Assembly (NCBI GenBank): GCA_947302865.1
Contig: CAMYWS010000089.1
Span: forward strand, 1-5,541
DNA length: 5,541 nucleotides
Origin: an uncultured Clostridia bacterium
Lineage (GTDB): Bacteria > Bacillota_A > Clostridia > Christensenellales > CAG-138
Reading direction: 5' to 3'
The notes below the pieces were generated by a model, which was not told where the DNA came from, did not search any database, and saw nothing but the letters and a program-made list of their open reading frames with translations. Positions 1 through 4,486 of the stretch are shown one piece after another. A program made the position numbers and the translations under genes. Position 1 is the stretch's first letter; each line of letters opens with the position of its first letter.

Positions 1-139
1 TCGCGATGCCGCCGGGCAGGTTGTGGCGCTCAAGCACCAGCACGTCCTTGCCCTTCTCCGCGAGCATCAACGCGGACGACAGTCCTGCCAAAGCCCCGCC
101 GATGACGATGACGTCATAGTGATCTTTATAGAATTTCAT
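1..139 (-). CDS. FAD-dependent oxidoreductase, N-terminal fragment (runs off left edge)
   Basis: Only the first 46 codons are in the window. The reading starts at the ATG at 139-137, preceded by AGGAG (147-151) at normal spacing. The fragment is a classical FAD-binding Rossmann start: a short hydrophobic strand (YDVIVI, residues 8-13), the dinucleotide motif GGALAG (14-19; the second conserved Gly is Ala), a helix, then a second strand ending in Glu37, which normally binds the adenosine ribose. The PGG turn at 42-44 is usual in phytoene desaturase/retinol saturase-like (COG1233) and related flavoproteins. It lies 57 bases after the stop of the PAI-like gene on the same strand, so the two are probably co-transcribed. 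Substrate and exact family cannot be decided from 46 residues; a desaturase, saturase or isomerase of a lipid or isoprenoid is the best guess. The FAD-binding call is firm, the subfamily is not. Confidence 0.85.
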   Translation of the reverse strand, partial: MKFYKDHYDVIVIGGALAGLSSALMLAEKGKDVLVLERHNLPGGIA

Positions 140-161
140 GTATTTCTCCTTATGCAAAGAT

Positions 162-184
162 GAGGGAGCGGCTTGCGCTCCCTC
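162..184 (-). terminator. intercistronic hairpin between two flavoprotein genes
   Basis: A perfect 9-bp stem (GAGGGAGCG at 162-170 with CGCTCCCTC at 176-184) closes a 5-base loop in the short gap between the PAI-like gene and the downstream flavoprotein gene. On the minus strand the bases after the stem are ATCTTTGC, so there is no proper U-tract. It may be a weak or partial terminator, or an mRNA-stabilising or processing hairpin that sets unequal expression of the two genes. It stops before the AGGAG of the next gene, so it does not hide that ribosome binding site. Confidence 0.45.
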
Positions 185-196
185 CTTATTCACGGA

Positions 197-1585
197 TTAA
201 AAGAACCGTTCAACCAGCTCGCGGGAGTATTCCGCGGTCTCGTCCATGTCGCCGAAGCTCATGATCTCGCCGGCATAGAACGTATCGTACTTGTCCTGCA
301 TCGCCTCGACCTTTTCATACCAGCCCGCAGCATAGTCCTTCGAGAAGACATGCGGGAAGTAGTAAACGCTCCATTCGTTGACGACGTTGCTTGCCGGGTT
401 CTTCATGATCTTCAGATCTTCGAGAACCATCTTCTTGCATTCGTCGTACGGGATCTCTTTGGTATCCTTGTGCTTTCTCAGCGCATAGGTGGTGATGACC
501 TGATCCTTCGTATCCTTCCAGCGGCGATAGTAGACCATCAGATGACCGAGACGCTCTTTCTGCATGTTTTCGAACACGTAGTAGGAGATTTCCGGATGGT
601 CCTCGGGCTTCGTCTCGACTGCGAGCACGTCATAGCGCTCATAGTCGATCTTACTGAACAGCTCTTTTTCGTCCTCGCGTGCGTCGAAGTATTCGACCAT
701 ACCGACCTGACCGTCTGCACGCTTGTTCGGAATGTACAGCGGCGCGGTGACGATGATCTTGTCATACTCCTCAACCTTGCCGTTGACGGTGACAAATACC
801 TTGCCGTCCTTGCGCTCGACCTTTTCGATCTTGCTGTTCAGCCGTGCCGGATGTTTGAGATGATCGTTGAGCTGTTCCCAGATGTACTGTGTGCCGTTCT
901 TCCATGTCCAGAGATTGACTTTGACGAAATTCATCGTGGTCTGGAAGTCCAGATACTTCAGAACATACGCCGCCGGGATCTCATCGAAATAGCCGTAGCC
1001 GAATGAGGTGTACGGCCCGATCCAGATATCCTGCGTGAGCTCGACGCCGTTCAGCTTGCAGAACTCGTTGAACGGGAGGCAGAGATCTTTGAGATTCGGG
1101 TTCTCGCCTTTCACCGGCTCGCGCTTTGCATTCGCCTGGGAGAAGCCGTCGTAGCGGCCTTCGGAAACGCCGCGGTGACCGTTGACGTCATATCCCTTGT
1201 ACTTGGTTTCGAGGATCTCGCCGAGCTTCTTGACCTGTTTCTTCATCTTGAGAAGACGCGGGATCTTCAGAAGGTTCTTCTTCGGCTCGAACGGCTCGAT
1301 GACCTTGCCCTCTTTGTTCTTGTAGTTGCGGTTGAGTTTCGGACCGTCATGCGTGATGCCGCAGAATTCCTCAACGTCGTGCACGGCATAGTAGCTCGGC
1401 ACACCCATGATCGCGCCCATCTCATAACGCCGTCCGTTATAGGTCGGCGACCAGCACTTGCCGCCTACGCGGTCAAGACGTTCAAGAATGGTGTAGTTTT
1501 CATACCCCTTCTTTTCCAGGTACATACCGGCGGAAAGACCCGCGGGACCGCCGCCGACAATGCAGATACGAATGTTCTTGTCCAT
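197..1585 (-). CDS. PAI-like FAD-dependent polyenoic fatty acid isomerase (conjugated linoleate-forming type)
   Basis: A 462-residue FAD flavoprotein of the amine-oxidase fold, probably cytosolic (no signal peptide). The ATG at 1585-1583 follows GGGAGGA (1591-1597) by 5 bases. The FAD site is visible: GGGPAG (11-16), Glu35 ending the second strand, RVGGK (39-43). Long stretches match Cutibacterium acnes polyenoic fatty acid isomerase PAI (424 residues) as I recall it: GRRYEMGAIMGVPSY (51-65), AAYVLKYLDF (205-214), and TFYAGEIMSFG near the C-terminus. PAI isomerises free linoleic acid to trans-10,cis-12 conjugated linoleic acid, using FAD without net redox. The residues I remember as forming its substrate gate (Arg88, Phe168, Phe193) align with Arg86, Phe195 and Phe220, all kept. 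The protein is 38 residues longer, mostly through an extra segment of about 23 residues at 138-169. The PAI-family call is strong; the actual fatty acid substrate and product are inferred. Alternative: another flavin-dependent lipid double-bond isomerase or oxidase. Confidence 0.88.
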   Translation of the reverse strand: MDKNIRICIVGGGPAGLSAGMYLEKKGYENYTILERLDRVGGKCWSPTYNGRRYEMGAIMGVPSYYAVHDVEEFCGITHDGPKLNRNYKNKEGKVIEPFEPKKNLLKIPRLLKMKKQVKKLGEILETKYKGYDVNGHRGVSEGRYDGFSQANAKREPVKGENPNLKDLCLPFNEFCKLNGVELTQDIWIGPYTSFGYGYFDEIPAAYVLKYLDFQTTMNFVKVNLWTWKNGTQYIWEQLNDHLKHPARLNSKIEKVERKDGKVFVTVNGKVEEYDKIIVTAPLYIPNKRADGQVGMVEYFDAREDEKELFSKIDYERYDVLAVETKPEDHPEISYYVFENMQKERLGHLMVYYRRWKDTKDQVITTYALRKHKDTKEIPYDECKKMVLEDLKIMKNPASNVVNEWSVYYFPHVFSKDYAAGWYEKVEAMQDKYDTFYAGEIMSFGDMDETAEYSRELVERFF

Positions 1586-1590
1586 ACAAT

Positions 1591-1631
1591 TCCTCCCGAT
1601 AATTTGTGTTTTTCACAGCATTTCTATTATA
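1591..1631 (-). promoter_or_regulatory. minus-strand -10 box and ribosome binding site of the PAI-like gene
   Basis: The minus strand reads a perfect TATAAT at 1631-1626, about 40 bases before the ATG, followed by a short leader and GGGAGGA at 1597-1591. A good -35 box is not visible: the hexamers at 16-19 base spacing match TTGACA poorly. That fits a promoter that needs an activator or is intrinsically weak. The -10 assignment is plausible but not proven. Confidence 0.55.
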
Positions 1632-1660
1632 ACGCGCTTCTGCCGGAAATGCACGAACTT

Positions 1661-1679
1661 TTTTGCGTTTTCAGCAAAA
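1661..1679. promoter_or_regulatory. candidate operator: inverted repeat TTTTGC-N7-GCAAAA
   Basis: A perfect 6-bp inverted repeat (TTTTGC at 1661-1666, GCAAAA at 1674-1679) with a 7-base spacer sits between the two divergent promoters, upstream of both. A site here could control the isomerase arm and the acyl-activation arm together. No regulator gene lies in the window, and a 6-bp AT-rich repeat can arise by chance, so this is only a candidate. Confidence 0.3.
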
Positions 1680-1693
1680 TTATCGAAAAAACC

Positions 1694-1736
1694 TTTCCTT
1701 CTTTTCAAGAACATGGTAAAATAGAGTCCGGAGGTG
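1694..1736 (+). promoter_or_regulatory. extended -10 promoter and ribosome binding site of the acyl-activation operon
   Basis: TGG-TAAAAT at 1714-1722 is an extended -10 (TGn plus a 5/6 match to TATAAT). With 17-base spacing the -35 would be TTTCCT (1694-1699), a weak match that the TGn element could compensate for. GGAGGTG at 1730-1736 is the Shine-Dalgarno site. Transcription would begin only a few bases before it, giving a very short leader. The ribosome site decides the start: ATG at 1743 has the right spacing, whereas the in-frame GTG at 1734 lies inside the Shine-Dalgarno sequence. Confidence 0.55.
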
Positions 1737-1742
1737 AAGTCT

Positions 1743-3101
1743 ATGCGGTTTTCGGGTTTTTCCGCGTTTCTTGCGCATTGGGCCGAACGCTCGCCCGAAG
1801 CATCTGCTCTGCTGTATGACCGAAACGGCGTAAAAAAGGTCTGTACCTTTTCGGAGCTGGACCGACTCGTTCGGATTCGCGCGGACATATTGAGATCCGA
1901 GCAAAAGCACTCCCTCGGCATCCTGTGCGACGGCAGTTTCGACTGCGTTGTCGAAATTTTCGCCTCGGTTCTTGCAGGGCGGCGTACCGTTCTGATGAAC
2001 GAAAATTCCTCCGATGCGGTTTTGCACGAGCAGATCTCGGAAGCAGGGCTCGACACGCTGTGGGGCGACGCCGATCTTACGGAAGAGAACAAGCCGTACC
2101 TTTCGGAGCAGGCCGAAGGCGGTGCGGGCAAGGTGCTGTTTTTTACCTCCGGCACAACGAGCCGCGCGAAGGCGGTTGTGCTCACCGACGCTTCTTTGAT
2201 GAACAGCGCATATAACGGCGGCGCGCTGCTGCCGCTGACTCCGTCCGACACGCTTCTTTGCATGCTTCCGCTCGATCATGTTTTCGGCTTTGTCTGCGGA
2301 CTTTTATGGGGGCTTTCCTGCGGCGCGTGCGTTGCGCTCTCCCGCGGGGCGCGGCATTACGGCGAAGACTGCGTTTATTTCCGTCCGACAGCGCTTTCCG
2401 CTGTTCCTGCTCTTTTGGGCTTTCTTCTGAAATATCGCGCCTTGAACCCGGAGCTGAACTTGATCCTGCTCGGCGGCAGCGGCTGTCCCGAACCGATCCT
2501 GCGCGCCGCAGGAACCACCGATGCGCGTGTGTGCTTCGGCTACGGATTGACGGAGACAAGCTCCGGCGTTGCGCTTTCTTTGGGCGAAGGCGATCCGTAC
2601 GCCATGACGGTCTGTCCGGATGATACGGTGACGATCGCAGACGACGGCGAAGTACTGATCGCCGCCCCGACCTGCGTGATGCAGGGATACTGGCGGCGTC
2701 CGGAGGACACGGATGCGGTGCTTCGCAACGGCGTGCTGCATACCGGCGATCTCGGATTTCTCGATGCGGACGGCAAGCTGCATCTGACCGGCCGCAAGAA
2801 GGAGATCCTCGTTCTGTCCGACGGGACCAAGCTGTTCCTGCCGGAATACGAACAGGCGCTCTCCGATACGCTCGGCGGCGAACCGGTATGCGTGCTGCTG
2901 ATCGACGATCAGCCGATCATGGTACTCGAGGGCGAGATGCGCGACACGGCGCCGATCTGGGAGAAGATCCGTCCCGTGCTTGCAGATCGCGCAAGAAACC
3001 AGCAGGTCCGAAAGATTGAGTTTTACGAAAAACCGTTCCCGCGAACGGCGAGCGGAAAAATCATGCGTTGGGCGATCCAACGGGAAAGAGAGGGATTATG
3101 A
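1743..3101 (+). CDS. AMP-dependent acyl ligase (adenylate-forming; probable acyl-ACP synthetase)
   Basis: A 452-residue cytosolic enzyme of the AMP-binding (ANL) superfamily. Such enzymes activate a carboxylic acid with ATP to acyl-AMP, then pass it to CoA or a phosphopantetheine carrier. Core motifs appear in order: the phosphate loop FFTSGTTSRAKAVVLT (133-148), LPLDHVFGF (175-183), FGYGLTETSSG (265-275), HTGDLGF (333-339), the hinge GRKKEIL (350-356) and the C-terminal PRTASGKI (433-440) with catalytic Lys439. It is compact against the usual 500-560 residues, but no core motif is missing. The phosphate loop departs from TSGTTGxPKG: Ser140, Ala142 and Ala144 replace Gly, Pro and Gly, while Lys143 is kept. 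The next gene is a discrete carrier protein overlapping its stop, so acyl-ACP synthetase activity is more likely than plain CoA ligation. Substrate is unknown; the thioesterase and PAI neighbours favour a fatty acid. Confidence 0.92.
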   Translation: MRFSGFSAFLAHWAERSPEASALLYDRNGVKKVCTFSELDRLVRIRADILRSEQKHSLGILCDGSFDCVVEIFASVLAGRRTVLMNENSSDAVLHEQISEAGLDTLWGDADLTEENKPYLSEQAEGGAGKVLFFTSGTTSRAKAVVLTDASLMNSAYNGGALLPLTPSDTLLCMLPLDHVFGFVCGLLWGLSCGACVALSRGARHYGEDCVYFRPTALSAVPALLGFLLKYRALNPELNLILLGGSGCPEPILRAAGTTDARVCFGYGLTETSSGVALSLGEGDPYAMTVCPDDTVTIADDGEVLIAAPTCVMQGYWRRPEDTDAVLRNGVLHTGDLGFLDADGKLHLTGRKKEILVLSDGTKLFLPEYEQALSDTLGGEPVCVLLIDDQPIMVLEGEMRDTAPIWEKIRPVLADRARNQQVRKIEFYEKPFPRTASGKIMRWAIQREREGL

Positions 3102-3352
3102 CCCGCAGAGAAGAGATCCTGAACAAAACGAGAGAGATCATCGTGGAATCGCTGCCCGAACTTGAAGGCAGGGAGTTCAACGAGAATACCGTGATCAACA
3201 CCGATACCGGCATCGATTCCATGGGCTTTACGCTGATCATCTGCCGTCTTGAGGCAGCGTTCAACGTACATATTCCGAACCGTCAATGGCAGAAACTGTC
3301 CACCGTGAAGGACGTCGTCGACGCGATCGAAAAGCGGCTGCCGAAGGCATGA
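3098..3352 (+). CDS. discrete acyl carrier protein
   Basis: An 84-residue acidic four-helix carrier of the PP-binding family. The phosphopantetheine attachment Ser is Ser41 in TGIDSMGF (37-44), a variant of the usual DSL with Met after Ser; a phosphopantetheinyl transferase, not present here, would have to load it. The ATG at 3098 overlaps the ligase stop as ATGA and follows GAGAGGGA (3088-3095). A TTG ten codons earlier is in frame but inside the ligase gene and lacks support. The carrier would hold the acyl group made by the upstream ligase as a thioester and present it to the downstream thioesterase or other enzymes. Its own operon and partner ligase suggest a specialised carrier rather than the housekeeping AcpP, although the main fatty-acid ACP cannot be excluded by sequence alone. 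Confidence 0.93.
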   Translation: MTRREEILNKTREIIVESLPELEGREFNENTVINTDTGIDSMGFTLIICRLEAAFNVHIPNRQWQKLSTVKDVVDAIEKRLPKA

Positions 3353-4071
3353 GCATTTATCGGACCGAATATACCATATTAAGCTCGGATACGGACGCGA
3401 ATCGGAGGCTTCGGCTGTCGCGTCTTTTTACCATGCTGCAGGAAGCGTCGATCGCGCACACCACTGCGCTCGGCATGGGACGTGAAAAGACACTGGATCG
3501 CGGACTTCTTTGGATCGTGACGCTGCAGCAGGCGAGAATCACGCGTCTTCCCGCATACGACGAACAGATCTGTCTCAAATCCTGGCCCGGGAGGACGATG
3601 CATCTGCTGTTCCCCCGCTACTATCGTATCGAGGACAAGAACGGCAACGCGCTCGTCGAAGCGAGCGCGCTCTGGGCGCTGATGGATGAAAAGACGCGCC
3701 GCGTCGTATTCCCGGAGCTGTACGGAGTCAAGATCCGAGGCGTGCATACCGGCAAGGAGATCCCTCTTCCCTGCGCGCCGAAGGCGGCGCAAAGCCTTGA
3801 AACAGGCACATTTACCGTGCCGTACAGTTACGTGGATCTCAACGGGCACATGAACAATACGCACTATTTTGATCTTGCCGAAGATCTGATGCCGGCGTCG
3901 CTTCGAAGCCGCGCGATCATCGGCATACAGACAGAATATGCAAAGGAAGCCCGGGAGGGTGAAACGGTCGCATTGAAGTGCGACGTCTCGCCGGACGCCT
4001 TTCTTCTGTCCGGCGAACAGAACGGCGCAAAACTGTTCCGACTGTCACTGACGTACAAAAAAGAACAGTGA
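3349..4071 (+). CDS. acyl-ACP thioesterase (FatA/FatB-type, double hotdog)
   Basis: A 240-residue protein with the two-hotdog layout of the acyl-ACP thioesterase family, which hydrolyses acyl-ACP to free fatty acid and holo-ACP in the cytosol. The N-terminal half (about 1-130) has the hotdog helix region SRLFTMLQEASIAH (24-37). The second half holds the diagnostic DLNGHMNN (163-170), giving the Asp-Asn-His set (Asp163, Asn165, His167), followed by EYAKEA (196-201), where Glu200 fits the family's catalytic Glu. The position taken by Cys in plant FatB is Ala201 here, in line with the view that this Cys is not essential. The start is the ATG at 3349, which overlaps the ACP stop as ATGA; an upstream in-frame extension lies wholly inside the ACP gene. 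There is no well-spaced Shine-Dalgarno, so translation is probably coupled to the ACP. Chain-length preference cannot be read. Confidence 0.93.
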   Translation: MSIYRTEYTILSSDTDANRRLRLSRLFTMLQEASIAHTTALGMGREKTLDRGLLWIVTLQQARITRLPAYDEQICLKSWPGRTMHLLFPRYYRIEDKNGNALVEASALWALMDEKTRRVVFPELYGVKIRGVHTGKEIPLPCAPKAAQSLETGTFTVPYSYVDLNGHMNNTHYFDLAEDLMPASLRSRAIIGIQTEYAKEAREGETVALKCDVSPDAFLLSGEQNGAKLFRLSLTYKKEQ

Positions 4072-4174
4072 TCAAAACGGAAAAAACCGTCGGCAGACAT
4101 GCCTGTCGTCATCATGCTTCGTTGTTTTGCAAGGAAATCACAGATTTAGCCGCAGTTCTCTCCCCAACAAAAAC

Positions 4175-4207
4175 AAGAGGTTTTCATCCGTGTGATGATA
4201 ACCTCTT
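4175..4207. terminator. bidirectional rho-independent terminator
   Basis: The arms AAGAGGTTTTCATC (4175-4188) and GATGATAACCTCTT (4194-4207) pair in 13 of 14 positions (one T-T mismatch) around a 5-base loop. On the plus strand the stem runs into CTCTTTTGT, ending the thioesterase operon about 100 bases after its stop. On the minus strand it runs into CTTGTTTTTGTT, so it can also end transcripts from the right, including the gene remnant at 4253-4366. The gap 4072-4174 holds only weak short hairpins and no supported gene. Confidence 0.8.
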
Positions 4208-4252
4208 TTGTAATAAATCGCGCTGTATGAGTATATCGACACGCAGGCGGAT

Positions 4253-4366
4253 TCAGATCAGGGCGGCGATGTCGATGTTTTCGCCGGTCAGACCGATATA
4301 GGCGCCCTTTCCCGCCTCCTGCGACTCCGGATGTGCAAGCAGCCATTTCTGTGCGAACCTTTTGTC
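4253..4366 (-). pseudogene. C-terminal remnant of an unidentified protein gene
   Basis: The minus strand reads 37 sense codons ending in TGA (4255-4253). The text, including RFAQKWLLAHPESQEAGKG and AYIGLTGENIDIAALI, looks like a genuine protein tail. Its codons (ATC, CTG, GCC, GGC, GAC) match the bias of the surrounding real genes. The frame is closed upstream by TGA at 4369-4367 and contains no ATG, GTG or TTG, so it cannot be a complete gene. A U-flanked terminator follows 45 bases downstream, as expected behind a real gene end. The simplest reading is a gene whose 5' part was lost by deletion or by insertion of the DNA to its right. I do not recognise the parent family. Confidence 0.5.
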
Positions 4367-4369
4367 TCA

Positions 4370-4410
4370 CGCCCGCATTAGCGGGTGGTTGCCTGTTTCG
4401 CTTTGCTCAA
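4370..4410. repeat. small hairpin-rich segment at the remnant's broken edge
   Basis: CGCCCGC (4370-4376) pairs with GCGGGTG (4381-4387), including one G-T pair, around the loop ATTA. Next to it, GTTG (4388-4391) and CAAC (4408-4411) bracket a second, weak potential hairpin. No gene is supported between 4367 and 4432. The layout resembles a short palindromic interspersed repeat or the end of a small mobile element, but only one copy is in the window, so it cannot be named. Confidence 0.3.
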
Positions 4411-4432
4411 CTGTCTGAAGACGTAATACAAA

Positions 4433-4462
4433 GCGGTGCGGTCCCAAACGGGACCGCACCGC
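4433..4462 (-). terminator. rho-independent terminator of the surface-protein gene
   Basis: A perfect 13-bp GC-rich stem (GCGGTGCGGTCCC at 4433-4445 with its complement at 4450-4462) closes a 4-base loop. On the minus strand it is followed by TTTGTATT. It begins about 24 bases past the stop codon of the surface-protein gene, a typical position. Confidence 0.9.
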
Positions 4463-4486
4463 AATCGTTTATGTGTTCTTCTTTGA

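Noticed and set aside
173..1006. Long plus-strand open frame (277 codons) opposite the PAI-like gene, and a similar one at 1175-1819
   Set aside because: They lie antisense to a clear flavoprotein gene, have no family motifs, and are explained by the strong codon bias leaving few stops on the opposite strand.
1734..1736. GTG as start of the acyl ligase
   Set aside because: It is part of the GGAGGTG Shine-Dalgarno; the ATG at 1743 has proper spacing.
1613..2279. Minus-strand open frames overlapping the divergent promoter and the ligase start
   Set aside because: They run antisense through the ligase core including its P-loop region, lack recognisable domains, and would cross the promoter region; shadows.
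4077..4108. Small hairpins (ACGG-A6-CCGT and an imperfect GGCAG/CTGTC palindrome) after the thioesterase gene as a terminator
   Set aside because: Stems are short or imperfect with no U-tract; the much stronger hairpin at 4175-4207 explains termination.
4146..4370. Minus-strand 74-codon frame covering the remnant
   Set aside because: It reads straight through the terminator hairpin and is shifted against the codon-biased remnant frame; its protein text is low-quality.
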